DNA of 64,000 nucleotides from Leptobrachium leishanense (GCA_009667805.1 CM019063.1:59566881-59630880), one strand, 5' to 3'; counted from the first letter of the stretch, positions 23,127 through 34,794 are shown. Notes: a model not told the origin generated them from the sequence alone. Numbers and translations: made by a program.

Positions 23127-24769
23127 CAGTCAGGTCCAGAAATATTGGGACATCGACACAATTCTAACATCTTTGGCTCTATACACCACCACAATGGAGT
23201 TGGAATGAAACAAACACAATGTGCTTTAACTGCAGACTGTCAGCTTTAATTTGAGGGTATGTACATCCAACTCAGGTGAACGGTGTAGGATTTACAGCAG
23301 TTTGCAGATGTGCCTCCCACTTGTTAAGGGACCAAAGGTAATGGGACAGTTGGCTTCTCAGCTGTTCCATGGCCAGGTGTGTGATATTCCCTCATTACCC
23401 CAATTACAATGTGCAGATAAAAGGCCCAGAGTTCATTTCAAGTGTGCTATTTGCATTTGGAATCTGTTGCTGTCAACTCTCAAGATGAGATCCAAACAGC
23501 TGTCACTATCAGTGAAGCAAGCCATCATTAGGCTGAAGAAACAAACAAACCCATCATAGAGATAGCAAGAACATTAGGCATGGCCAAAACAACTGTTTGG
23601 AACATTCTCAAAAAGCAGGAACGCACCAGTGAGCTCAGCAACACCTAAAGACCTGGGAGACCACGGAAAACAACTGGTGGATGACCGAAGAATTCTTTCC
23701 CTGGTGAAGAAAACACCCTTCACAACAGTTGGCCAGATCAAGAACAATCTCCAGGAGGTAGGTGTATCAGTGTCAAAGTCCACAATCAAGAGAAGACTTC
23801 ACCAGAGTGAATACAGAGGGTTCACCACAAGATGTAAACCATTGGTGAGCCTCAAAAACAGGAAGGCCAGATTAGAGTTTGCCAAACACCTAACAAAGCC
23901 TTCACAGTTCTGGAACAAGATCCCATGGACAGATGAGACAAAGATCAACTTGTACCAGAGTGATGGGAAGAGAAGAGTATGGAGAAGGAAAGGAACTGCT
24001 CATGATCCGAAGCATACCACCTCATCAGTGAAGCATGGTGGTGGTAGTGTCATGACGTGGGCATGTATGGCTGCCAATGGAACTGCTTCTCTTGTATTTA
24101 TTGATGATGTGACTGCTGACAAAAGCAGCAGGATGAATTCTGAAGTGTTTGGGGCAATATTATCTGCTCACATTCAGCCAAATGCTGCAGAACTCATTGG
24201 ACGGCGCTTCACAGTGCAGATGGACAATGACCCAAAGCATACTGCAAAAGCAACCAAAGAGTTTTTGAAGGGACAGAAGTGGAATGTTATGCAATGGCCA
24301 AGTCAATCACCGGATCTGAATCCCATTGAGCATGCATTTCACTTGCTGAAGACAAAACTGAAGGGAAAATGCCCCAAGAACAAGCAGGAACTGAAGACAG
24401 TTGCAGTAGAGGCCTGGCAGAGCATCACCAGGGATGAAACCCAGCGTCTGGTGATGTCTATGCGTTCTAGACTTCAGGCTGCGATTGACTGCAAAGGATT
24501 TGCAACCAAGTATTAAGAAGGGAAAGTTTGATTTATGATGATTATTCTGTCCCATTACCTTTGGTCCCTTAACAAGTGGGAGGCACATCTGCAAACTGCT
24601 GTAAGTCCTACACCGTTCACCTGAGTTGGATGTACATACCCTCAAATTAAAGCTGACGGTCTGCAGTTAAAGCACATTGTGTTTGTTTCATCCCAACTCC
24701 ATTGTGGTGGTGTATAGAGCCAAAGATGTTAGAATTGTGTCGATGTCCCAATATTTCTGGACCTGACTG
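23127..24769 (+). mobile_element. Tc1-like family 2, copy 1
   Basis: Begins CAGTCAGGTCCAGAAATATT and ends with its complement, CCTGACTG followed by TA. The terminal repeats extend inward for over 200 bp (through AATTTGAGGGTATGTACATC and the TTAAGGGACC motif). Length 1643 bp, about 97% similar by eye to copy 2 at 25295. One defective transposase gene. Confidence 0.92.
23485..24516 (+). pseudogene. Tc1-type DD34E transposase, copy 1
   Basis: Original start at 23485 (MRSKQLSLSVKQAIIRLKKQ). One base is missing in an AAAC repeat near 23536, and an in-frame TAA replaces an AAA at about 23646. From 23650 to 24516 the frame is open and carries STIKRRLHQSEYRGFTTRC, the three catalytic motifs WTDETKINL, QMDNDPKHTAK and SPDLNPIEH with 34 residues between the second Asp and the Glu, and the ending DCKGFATKY. 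The paired-like DNA-binding part is thus disrupted while the catalytic half looks intact. The enzyme inserts at TA. Confidence 0.9.
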
Positions 24770-25294
24770 TATATATGTTACGGTTAAACGCTGAAGTGCG
24801 GTTAATTCTAGGATTACCTGGGTAATCCTGACATTACCCAGGCGTTATTAGTAAAAGTCCAAAGTGAAATGAAATTTCGGATTTTACCTGGGTAATCTGC
24901 AAAGTATCCAGAGGCCTCTGGGTAATCCGGTTTTCTGCTCTGTTTTAACCGGGTAATTCGCACATTACCCTAGTGTTGTTGGATAAAGTGCGATGTGCAA
25001 CGAACCATCGGACTTTATCCGGGTAATCTGCAAAATATCCAAACGCCTCTGGGGACTCAGCTTTTCTTGGGTGTTCAGCAGGTTACAGTTGACTGAATTG
25101 AGGATTAGCCGGGTAAAGCTGCAAACTGTTATCTGACTGATAGCAAAATAGTGTTGTTTTGTTATTTTTAATGAAATTGTATCCAGTCACAAATCACACT
25201 AAATAACCATGATGTTACTCTGTGCACTAATTGTCTGAAAAATATGATTATATAAAGAGTAACCTGATGGTTATTATGTTTTATAAATGATATA

Positions 25295-26934
25295 CAGTCA
25301 GGTCCAGAAATATTGGGACATCGACACAATTCTAACATCTTTGGCTCTATACACCACCACAATGGAGTTGGAATGAAACAAACACAATGTGCTTTAACTG
25401 CAGACTGCAGCTTTAATTTGAGGGTATGTACATCCAACTCAGGCGAACGGTGTAGGACTTCCAGCAGTTTGCAGATGTGCCTCCCACTTGTTAAGGGACC
25501 AAAACTAATGGGACAATTGGCTTCTCAGCTGTCCTATGGCCAGGTGTGTGATATTCCCTCATTACCCCAATTACAATGTGCAGATAAAAGGCCCAGAGTT
25601 CATTGCAAGTGTGCTATTTGCATTTGGAATATGTTGCTGTCAACTCTCAAGATGAGATCCAAAGAGCCTTCACTATCAGTGAAGCAAGCCATCATTAGGC
25701 TGGATAAACAAAACAAACCCATCAGAGAGATAGCAAGAACATTAGGCATGAACAACTGTTTGGAACATTCTCAAAAAGACGGAACGCACCAGTGAGCTCA
25801 GCAACACCAAAAGACCTGGGAGACCACGGAAAACAACTGTGGTGGATAAATGAAGAATTCTTTCCCAGGTGAACAAAACACCCTTCACAACAGTTGGCCA
25901 GATCAAGAACACTCTCCAGGAGGTAGGTGTATGTGTGTCAAAGTCAACAATCAAGAGAAGACTTCACCAGAGTGAATACAGAGGGTTCACCACAAGATGT
26001 AAACCATTGGTGAGCCTCAAAACCAGGAAGGCCAGATTAGAGTTTGCCAAACAACACCTAACAAAACCTTCACAGTTCTGGAACAAGATCCTATGGACAG
26101 ATGAGACAAAGATCAACTTGTACCAGAGTGATGGGAAGAGAAGAGTATGGAGAAGGAAAGGAACTGCTCATGATCCTAAGCATACCACCTCATCAGTGAA
26201 GCATGGTGGTGGTAGTGTCATGGCGTGGGCATGTATGGCTGCCAATGGAACTGGTTCTCTTGTATTTATTGATGATGTGACTGCTGACAAAAGCAGCAGG
26301 ATGAATTCTGAAGTGTTTCGGGCAATATTATCTGTTCACATTCAGCCAAATGCTGCAGAACTCATTGGACGGCGCTTCACAGTGCAGATGGACAATGACC
26401 CAAAGCATACTGCAAAAGCAACCAAAGAGTTTTTGAAGGGACAGAAGTGGAATGTTATGCAATGGCCAAGTCAATCACCTGACCTGAATCCCATTGAGCA
26501 TGCATTTCACTTGAAGACAAAACTGAAGGGAAAATGCCCCAAGAACAAGCAGGAACTGAAGACAGTTGCAGTAGAGGCCTGGCAGAGCATCACCAGGGAT
26601 GAAACCCAGCATCTGGTGATGTCTATGCGTTCCAGACTTCAGGCTGTGATTGACTGCAAAGGATTTGCAACCAAGTATTAAGAAGGGAAAGTTTGATTTA
26701 TGATTATTATTCTGTCCCATTACTTTTGGTCCCTTAACAAGTGGGAGGCACATCTGCAAACTGCTGTAAATCCTACACCGTTCACCTGAGTTGGATGTAC
26801 ATACCCTCAAATTAAAGCTGACAGTCTGCAGTTAAAGCACATTGTGTTTGTTTCATTCCAACTCCATTGTGGTGGTGTATAGAGCCAAAGATGTTAGAAT
26901 TGTGTCGATGTCCCAATATTTCTGGACCTGACTG
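25295..26934 (+). mobile_element. Tc1-like family 2, copy 2
   Basis: TATA precedes CAGTCAGGTCCAG and TATA follows CCTGACTG. It lies inside the TTACCC element, only 525 bp from copy 1 and in the same orientation. Length 1640 bp. Confidence 0.92.
25652..26681 (+). pseudogene. Tc1-type DD34E transposase, copy 2
   Basis: Start at 25652 (MRSKEPSLSVKQAIIRLDKQ). The reading KPIREIARTLGM is followed by a 5-base deletion near 25752 that breaks the frame. The block 25869-26681 is open and holds WTDETKINL, QMDNDPKHTAK and SPDLNPIEH. One leucine codon is missing after NPIEHAFH relative to copy 1. Copy 2 repairs the AAAC-repeat defect of copy 1, so each sibling keeps sequence the other lost. Confidence 0.9.
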
Positions 26935-27383
26935 TATAAGCACATATGACACATAATAAAGGTCATGTAACGCTTTCACATTTATAAGAAACATATCCTG
27001 TTACTCTGTATATTCATTATATCCGCAATACATTTTAATGTTTGTCTATTGTCATTTTCATTGATAATATCCATAGATAATTGCAAAGTTAACTTTCACC
27101 CAAGTGGGGTTGGATAGTCCTCAGATTACCCAGGTGAAGCTGTGGATTGTCCTCCGATTACCCAGGTGAAGCTTCAGACTTGCATATTATCCGGGTAAAG
27201 TGCAAATTTTTCAGCTCTTCCTGACGTTACCCAAGGGCAGTTGGTTAGTCCTAAAATTACCCGGGTAAAGTCCGAAATTTAAATTTTTTTGCAGCTTTAC
27301 CCAGCGGTTTTGGGTAATGTCAGGAATGGATTACCCGGGTAATCCTAGGAATAACCGCACTTCGGGCTTTACCCGTAACATAT

Positions 27384-27928
27384 TGTGGGGGTATAGTTCA
27401 AACGGAGGTTACCTTTGCTGGGAAAAAGGTAGTCCAGGCATAAAAGTTCCTTTAAATCTGTCCAGCAGACAGTATTTATTTAAAAGGTTGCAATAAAACA
27501 GAAATGAAAACAGAAAATAAACCCTTGCCGCTCAGGGTCTCACTAAACCGTTAGATTCCCTATCTAACAAATGGTGAGCTAACCTCAGTCACCTTAAATG
27601 AACAAAATTACTTTAAGCAACCTCTTTCACTTACCTTTACCTTTACCTTTACCTTTACCTTTACCTTTACCTTTACCTTCACCTTCCCCTCAGAAGGCTT
27701 TCTGAGTCCCAGGCCAGAGCCACTTCCTGGTTCAGCCTCCCCTCTTTTATCTCCCCTGATAAACATCAATAAAGTAATTAATAACCATGGGGAGAGACAC
27801 AAAACCCGGAAATGCAGACACTACATGCAGCCTGAAAACCTGGTCTGGATTCACTACTTCTGCATATATGACAGAAACCGAGGGGAAATGTATCGCCCCT
27901 CAATGACCTTCCCTTTCATTATAGCACA
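27384..27928 (-). mobile_element. Candidate solo LTR
   Basis: Bounded by TGTG...CACA with ATAT on both sides (27380-27383 and 27929-27932). Read on the minus strand it starts TGTGCTATAATG, has an AATAAA (in TTTAAATAAATACTG) and ends ACCCCCACA. The length, 545 bp, suits an LTR. No internal retroviral or Gypsy-like coding sequence is present, and the duplication is short and AT-only, so this is tentative. Confidence 0.45.
27628..27680 (+). repeat. (TTTACC)n microsatellite
   Basis: About eight uninterrupted hexamers. On the minus strand it gives an alternating Lys-Val run, which is not a gene. Confidence 0.9.
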
Positions 27929-27936
27929 ATATATAT

Positions 27937-28194
27937 AACAAACCAAGAGGAGAGCACACCAACTCATATATTCAAAGACTTTAACAAAAGCTCATACATT
28001 TAAAGATGTTAAAAACTTTAAAGGGTTAAAATGTGTTAACCGCTCTTAACCCTTAAAAGATTTAAGCACCTTTTAACCCATTAAAGATACTCTGCGAGGT
28101 TTTTAACCCTAAGCTTAAAAATCTTTAACTGTATAAACTGCTGTTGAAGTCTTTGAATGTATCAGTTGATGTGATCTCCTCTTAATTTGTTGTA
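27937..28194. mobile_element. Short foldback MITE
   Basis: ACAAACCAAGAGGAGAGCAC at the left pairs with GATCTCCTCTTAATTTGTTG at the right. The arms continue with ATTCAAAGACTT and meet around TTAACCCTTAAAAG. Almost the whole 258 bp is palindromic. No protein. Confidence 0.65.
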
Positions 28195-28227
28195 TTTTTT
28201 TGTCTTGAGAAGCACCCTCCCTCTGTT

Positions 28228-28582
28228 ATTTTTTTTATTATTATTATTTATTTATAAAGCGCCAGCATATTCCGCAGCGCTGTACAATAAGCACAGTATA
28301 GACAGGGTTACAATACATTGAACAACATTTGACAAACAGTACAGGAGGAGATGAGGGCCCTATTCCCGTAGGAACTCACAATCTAGGAGGGTAGGGGTTG
28401 GAAACAGGAGGAGAGGACTGTAAGGTGAGAGTGATTGATGGTTGCGTCAGTGAGTTGGGTGGTAGGCTTCCCTAAATAGGAACGTTTTCAGGGAGCGTTT
28501 GAAGGAAGAGAAGTTAGGGGAAAGTCTGACAGCACGAGGGAGAGCGTTCCAGAGAGTGGGGGCTGCGCGTGAGAATGCTTAG
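28228..28582 (-). mobile_element. L2 LINE 3'-end fragment
   Basis: The reverse complement of 13330-13672: the (TAT)n/(TTA)n tail, GCGCCAGCATATTCCGCAGC, and the last ~40 residues of the RT frame ([11 protein letters not shown] region). A 5'-truncated copy of the same subfamily. Confidence 0.85.
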
Positions 28583-29327
28583 TAAAGGTGGTGTGAGGCC
28601 CCCTTGGTGTATTTTGAATGAAAAGGGCTGATAACCCTCGGCAAGCACCCCTCCCTGTCACAGGAGTTCCACTTTCAAGCTCTATTTAACGTTGAATCGC
28701 AGGGAGCTCCAGAAAGCATTCTGTAGTCAGTGAGTTAATCTCATGAGGGCGGTCATTAGGTGACGAGGATAGGATTTGTTGAGATGGGATACATTGATGT
28801 TTGTGACAGACATGTTTTCGTTCCGTTTTATTTTTGTTTCTGATCATTCCGTTCCGTTTTCGTTTTGGGTCGTTCAGTATGTTACCGCGATTCATATTTT
28901 CGGACTGATCCAAAATTTCGGACAGCCAGTTTTCGTTTTTAGGATCACTTCACTTCATTTTTTTTCGTTTTTATGAGTTATTTCATTTTTCAGGTTAATT
29001 CAGGTTACATTTTTATGAGTTATTTTGTATTTTTCAGGCGATTCGTATTTTCAGAAGGATGGTTTTTCGTATTTCGGATCGCTTTGCTTTTTGTTTTTAT
29101 TTAGTTACTTTGTATTTTGGGTTTGTTTTTTTTTTTTAGTTATTTCGGAATGTGAAACAGATTACTACTACAATACAATAGACATTTGCACAGCACAAAA
29201 TTTCGTTTTGAACTAATGGATTAGTCCTAAAATGCAATTTATTTAGTTACTAAAGAAATTCGTTTTCAGTTCTTTAGTATGAAAACTATTTTCATTCATC
29301 CGAAAACCAGTGGATACAATTACTATT

Positions 29328-29757
29328 GTAGTGGCTCCTCAGAGGGCTGAGATCGCTGCTTGTTACAGTATCTCTCACTCTCAGCACAATGTGGGCCATA
29401 TTACATATTTGGTGGTAACATAACCAGAGCTGTTGTAAACTGAAAACCTCTATAGGCTATAATGGCTCTGGGAAGTTTACAACAGCTCTGGTTATGTTAC
29501 CACCAACATTGTAATACTGCCCCGTGTCAGGCAAAGCTGTTACAGTAACTGACTGCTGCTCATCACAGTGCTCAGAGTTTCAGTAAAACTAGTAAATAAT
29601 ATTTTTATATATAAGAGGTTAGAACAATATTATTTCCTTGTTTTACTGAAACTCTGAGCGCTGTTACAGTCAGTTACTGTAACAACTGAGCCTGATACAT
29701 TGTACTGAGAGATAATCTAACAAGCAGCCGATCTCAGCGCTCACAGCCACTGGATTT
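29328..29757. repeat. Two hairpins inside an outer inverted repeat
   Basis: The outer arms (29328-29400 and 29690-29757) share GCTGAGATCG(G)CTGCTTGTTA. Inside, 29411-29442 pairs with 29473-29504 (31 of 32 bases), and 29535-29590 pairs with 29637-29685 (CAGAGTTTCAGTAAAAC). Confidence 0.8.
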
Positions 29758-29778
29758 AAAGGGCTGAAAAAAAAGGAT

Positions 29779-30016
29779 CCTCTCTGTATAATGTTTAGAA
29801 CATCCTCCTGCATTAATTAATACCCCTCTCTGTATAATATATAGAACATCCTCCTGAATTAATTAATGTCCCTCTCTGTATAGAACATCCTCCTCAATTT
29901 ATACCTTTCTCTGTATAATGTATATAACATCCTCCTGCATTAATACCCCTCTCTGTATAATGTATAGAACATCCTCCTGCATTAATTAATGCCCCTCTCT
30001 GCAGAACATCCTACTG
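29779..30016 (+). repeat. Tandem repeat, about 50-bp units
   Basis: Five units of CTCTCTGTATAATGTATAGA followed by ACATCCTCCTGCATTAATTA, with some shortened ones. Confidence 0.8.
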
Positions 30017-30239
30017 CATTGGCATGTGGAGGGTGCAGAACTTCGGATGTTGCGCTCTTCATTGCTGGTCTCCTTCACTCAATGTAATATCACAAAAAGG
30101 ACTGAAACTTCTTTCTTTCGTTTTTTGTACTGAGCAGTTTCGTTTCTCATGAGTCATACTAAAACTAAATTATCCCAAAATTCTGACTAAATCATTTTAG
30201 TACTAAAACGAATGCACATGTCTACAATACAATGAAAAT

Positions 30240-30660
30240 AGCAGCCGTACAATATAATCCCATAGGTTTCAATGTAAAAAATATTTCCCATTTTTATTAA
30301 ATATTTTTTCAACCGTTAATGTTCTTCACTGGCAGCAAAAAGTCTCCTTATTTATTTATTTTTTAGGATTTAATAGGCATTTTTCTGGCTTTTTTTTTAG
30401 AAGTTTTAGGCTTCCTAATTTATTTTAAAGCAACGAGGGGTTGTTCCAATAGGTTTCACTGTAAAAAAAAATATTCCCCTTGCTTATTAAATATTTAGTC
30501 AACCGTTTATTTTTTCACTTGCATCAAAAATTCTCTTTATTATTTCTTAGTATTTTTTAGGCATTTTTCTGAATTTTTTTGGTTAAATGTAATGTTTCCT
30601 TTCTTCTTTGCTGAACGCAGCTGTATTATTTTCTTTGAGTCGGGCTGCGTTCAGCAATGA
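30240..30660. repeat. Diverged copies of the MITE-A internal core
   Basis: TCCCATAGGTTTCAATGTAA, AATATTTAGTCAACCG and TTTTTTAGGATTTAATAGGC occur twice (from 30258 and 30450). They correspond, in reverse, to the internal part of MITE-A (AAGCCTATGGGA, GGTTTATTAGATATT). No ends are visible. Confidence 0.5.
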
Positions 30661-30666
30661 ATACAA

Positions 30667-31564
30667 TCAGGGTTATTCAAAGAGAATCGAAAAGTCACCT
30701 CACGTTCGGTGACTTTTCGTTCTCTTCAATTCGGTGCAATTTGGTGATCCCATTTCGGCGACCCTGCGGTGTATTCAGGAAGCACCTCAGGGCTGTCGTA
30801 GTGCAGGAAAAAGCCGCCGCAATCCCGACGAACACTCACCGCAAAACCTGGCGAACGCTCACTGAAACCCGCAAAGACATCTGGATTAACCCCGCAGAAC
30901 ACGCCGGAGAAACCCGAGTAGCCGCCTATCACAGTGCAGAGCAGCCGCCGGAAAAACCTGACACCGCAGACGAATCGAGTGGGGGGAAAAAAACCAGTAC
31001 GCTTGAATGTTTGAAAAGTGAAACGCTGTTTGCAAAGAAACTACTAAACGAAAATGTCTGAAATTTACACATGAGGTCCAATGAATGATAATAAAAAGGG
31101 CTGTTACAGAAAAAAGAAAAAACGGTTTAAAAAAAACCAGGAAAAATAATTCCCAAAAAATGCCTAAAAGATCCTAAAAAAACATAAATAAAGAGACTTT
31201 TTACTGCAGAATATTATAATCAACGGTTTATTAGATATTAAATTAAAACGGGAATATTTTTAACATTGAAGCCTATGGGATTCGCCTGAATAAACCTGTC
31301 AAATGAAACCACCGAACAGCAGGGAAATTCGGCAACTTTTCACTGCTGGTTTGTGTTCTCTGAATAGACGAAGCATTGCTTCTCTATGGGGATTTCACTG
31401 CCCTCGAACAGGCACCGAACAGGCACCGTATGTGCAGGCAATTCGCCAACATTTGGCGAACTGCCTGCTCTCTGAATAGCCGAATGGCCAGGAAAGGGTA
31501 ACGGTAGGCTGAATTTCATTGTTCGGTTAAGTTTTCGGCCACAATTCAGATCTCTTTGATTAAT
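30667..31564 (+). mobile_element. MITE-A copy 5
   Basis: Left end TCAGGGTTATTCAAAGAGAA with the GTCACCTCACGTTCGGTGAC hairpin. The right end has decayed to GATCTCTTTGATTAATA instead of GAATAACCCTG. The 134-codon frame from 30657 is the translated repeat. Confidence 0.82.
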
Positions 31565-32205
31565 ATATGTTTTTATAAGGTGATTTTTTTTGCAATCCTC
31601 GAAAAAAAATGTCTGTGTTATCACTCTTAACTGTTTTAAGTTGTTTTCGTTTTGCTTTTATAAAGGTTTTTAGCCTCAGTAAAAGGCAAAGCCTTAAAAT
31701 CACGAAACAAACATTAAACTGTCAACAGATACTGAAATAGTTTTTCCACTGCTGCGAGATGAATCGCTGGGAAATTCAAGCTGTGCTCCTGAGAGATAAA
31801 ACGATAATAAATACAGACAATGAACTGTCATTTCGATAAAAAAACAAAATGTTTTTGGCGGCTTCTCTGGTGAAAACTTAAATTTTCAGTGATTTTAGGT
31901 CAACTCAAAGCTTGGCTGTTTGGAGCCTGTGCATTTGTAATTTTCTGGGGTAAATTTCATGCTTTTCTGCACTTTCAAATTTTTTGTGTGTGGTCGCCAA
32001 TGTGTTGAAAACAAACATGGTGTTCGCTTGTGCTTTTTAATTTTTGTTTCCGCCGCACTTGGCTGATTTGATTGGAGGGAAGTTCACCGTGCCTCCATTT
32101 TTCGTGGTTGAGTGTGTGTCAACATGCAGCTGCTCATGGGTGCGGATTCTTATAATGGTCAGGAGAATCCAGCTGATTTCGAGGAATGCTAGCTCTTATG
32201 GAATA
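31565..32205. other. Unassigned AT-rich sequence
   Basis: No element ends or coding potential recognised. Confidence 0.4.
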
Positions 32206-32209
32206 GTGC

Positions 32210-33700
32210 ACGTAGCCTAAAATTTAATTAAGCATTCACTGCAGAGTCCTGTAGTGCGCTAAAGGGACCCGCCGAACAGACTCCCGAACGCCACCAAAAA
32301 GGCCAATATGCCGCCGAAGTGGGGGTACAAAAATTTTTAAATTTTAACATTAAAAATGTATGGGAATAATAAAAAAAGGCCAATAATAAAAAGGTCTGTT
32401 ACAGAATAAAAATAAAACAAACACCATTTAAAAAGATTGGAAATCAAAAATTTCACCGCAAAAATCCAGAAAATGCCTAATTTTTTTTTTTAAAAGTAAA
32501 TAAAAACACTTTTTGCTGCAAATGAAAACAATAAACAGTTGAATAAAATAATAATATAAACAGTATTTTTATTTACATTAAATGCTATGGGATTCGCCTG
32601 TTTAACCCCTTAGTGACTGGGCAGTTTTACAAAAGTCTGTCTGAAAGTGCCCACTGCTGTTTTTACGTTTCTGCGTTGTTTGAGTTTAGGTAATTTTCCT
32701 CTTACTCATTTATGCAACTCACACATAGTATATACCGTTTTTCCCGCCATTAAATGGACTTTTTTTTTACAACAAACCTTTTCATGTTAGGTATCATTGG
32801 AAAGGCCTCTTCAACGATATAAAACATGACCCTCTATCTGCCACGGATCGGGAGACATAGCGATCCAAAGGATCCCCCTACCTCCACTTGACAGCTAGGG
32901 GGTTAACTGGCCAACTGACATCCTCACACATATGGTGAGGATGTCAGTGGGTGGAGGGTGGCCTGGAGACTTGGCTGACATCTGAGATGTCAACCACTTC
33001 CGGGTTTGAATCGCGATTCAGTGCCGATTGGTGCTGAATCACGATTCGGCAACAAAAGGGTTAATGCCACATACTGCTGAAAAGGGGAGACTCTCCCCTT
33101 TCCAGTGGTCCCATTTGTTTTTGTGTATCTTTTAGAGGTTGGGGATATAGAGGGCTCCAAAGAGCCATCCTCCCCTTCCTCATTTTTTACTGCAGGCACT
33201 GAGGGTCGTCTGGCGATGACGTCATCACGCACCGTGATGACTTCATCGCTCCTGCCGGGCCCCCCTGAAAAGGTTGGGCAGGCCTCCAGCCTGCCAGACC
33301 ACCGTGGGAGCTCAGTAAGAAAGGTGAGTATAGGGAGGGAGGGACATTAGGAAAACATGCCGTACTATGCACGTCAGCGGTCGTTAAGGGGACTTCCCAA
33401 TTGGACGTACTATGAACGTAATCAGTCGGGAAGGGGTTAAACTTGTCGAACTGAAGCGCCAAAAATCAGGACATTTCACTGACACTTTGGTGCAGTTCGC
33501 ATCCATTACTTCGCTATGGGACAATTTCACTGCCACTGAAGGTCGTCGAATTGCACCATATTTCGCTGGCAATTTAACAATATTTGGCAAATTGCCAGCT
33601 TTCTGAATAACCAAACTGCCACAAAATTGCACCGTATTGTGAAATTCCCCATTCGGTGAAATTTGGTGGCAAGTTCAGCTCTTATTGAACAACCCCTTAT
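32210..33700 (+). mobile_element. Diverged MITE-A relative, split by a TTAA element
   Basis: 32210-32601 carries the family core (AAAAACACTTTTTGCTGC, ATGCTATGGGATTCGCCTG). 33441-33690 carries the right half (GACAATTTCACTGCCACTGA, TTTGGCAAATTGCCAGC) and the end ATTGAACAACCCCTTATT. The two halves are separated by the 831-bp TTAA element. The left terminus is unclear. Confidence 0.5.
32606..33436. mobile_element. piggyBac-type MITE with TTAA duplication
   Basis: TTAA (32602-32605) | CCCCTTAGTGACTGG ... CGGGAAGGGG | TTAA (33437-33440). Near the right end GGACGTACTATGAACGTAAT forms imperfect palindromes with CCGTACTATGCACGTCAG. The interior contains GATGACGTCATCACGC. No transposase. The TTAA target and CCC-type terminus fit piggyBac-like elements. 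Confidence 0.7.
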
Positions 33701-33925
33701 TGGGGGAAATTGAATGAATAGGGGGCATGTCAAACAAAATGGGGTCACAATCAATGAAAGAGGTGCATGATAGATGAAATGGGGGCAAGGTAAATGAAAT
33801 GAGTGCATGATAAATATAATGGGGACAGCAAAAATGAATTGGGGCAAGATAGATGAAATAGGGTCATGATATTGATAAATATTATGGGGGAATCAGAAGT
33901 GAAATGGGTGCATGATAATTGACAT
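33700..33925 (+). repeat. Imperfect ~27-bp tandem repeat
   Basis: Units resembling ATGATAGATGAAATGGGGGC repeat about eight times with drift. The minus frames here (FIYHAP-like) are artefacts. Confidence 0.7.
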
Positions 33926-33929
33926 GGGT

Positions 33930-34215
33930 GCAGGCTCCATGAAGGCTTGTGTTTCCAGGCTGGGAGCTCTGCACGACCCTGCTTTTGCGAGATCACGAAG
34001 CGCCGCAGAGGGAGACTAGGAACTATTTGTCGCCTGTCTCACTCTGCTCCCAGGGAAAAGAAGCGGCGGATCGGGCCACCCTTTTCACTGCGTGATGAGA
34101 GATGAGTATGAGATTTAATGGGGGGGGGGGTAGAGTGTGTTAAATGATTTTGCATTTGCAGAATCATTTAGCACCAGCTTTTAGAAGTTGTTAAAATTTT
34201 GGCTTGCACATCCCG
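33930..34215 (-). repeat. Repeat family C, copy 2
   Basis: The reverse complement of the 2046-2290 repeat: GGAACTATTTGTCGCC, GATGAGAGATGAGTATG and GATTTTGCATTTGCAGAATC align. Confidence 0.5.
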
Positions 34216-34794
34216 ACGGTAAATTGGGACTGAACTTTGTAATAGAGATATACAATTAGTTTAGTTCCGAATCCAAATTCGGACTAAATTCACGTATTTC
34301 GTTTTCTGAAATGCTCCCGAAATATGGGCCATCCAAAAATTTTGGGTCGATACGAAATTGCAGCACGATTCGGATCGGTGATTCGGATCAATTCGTCAAT
34401 TCGGATCGATGCAGGTGAATCGGATCAGTTGGTTTTCCGTTTTTAATTACTTATTTCATTTTTATTGCTTATTTAAGAATGGGAAGTAGATTACTACCAA
34501 TAGAATGAAAGTTTCTTTACTTATTTATTTTTTTAGGATTTTGTAGACATTTTTTGGGTGAAATTTTAAGTTTTCTAACTTTTGTTTAAAGAAACAAGGT
34601 TTTTAACCTATAGGTTTCAATGCAGCATATGAATCCACACACTGCCGGGCAGCACCTCTCTGCAGTATAATTAATGCAGCATATTAAAAACAAAGGAAGG
34701 AAGGTATGTAGAAGGGGATAAAAGTCTCGCTGACTGCCTCAATGAATATTTTTGTTCAGTCTTTGCAGAAGAAAAGGAAGGAAAGGGACCTCAG

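Larger units (their letters stand above)
24776..27380. mobile_element. TA-flanked element with repeated TTACCCGGGTAA motifs, split by Tc1
   Basis: The left end TGTTACGGTTAAACGCTGAA mirrors the right end, whose complement reads TGTTACGGGTAAAGCCCGAA; TA flanks both. Inside each end ATTACCCGGGTAATCC and variants (ACCTGGGTAATC, TTTACCCAG) recur eight or nine times. Removing the Tc1 copy (25295-26934) leaves about 0.96 kb. No coding sequence. I cannot place it in a superfamily; the TA flank suggests Tc1/mariner-like mobilisation. Confidence 0.65.
28808..30223. mobile_element. hAT-like non-autonomous element with nested hairpins
   Basis: Ends AGACATGTTTTCGTTCC and AACGAATGCACATGTCT, similar to the TAGAGGTGTGCA type at 49454. 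The outer parts are rich in TTTTCGTTTT. The centre is an inverted repeat containing two further hairpins, then a tandem repeat. No 8-bp duplication was found. No coding sequence. Confidence 0.55.

Noticed and set aside
27608..27802. Small Lys-Val repeat protein
   Set aside because: Translation of the (TTTACC)n microsatellite.
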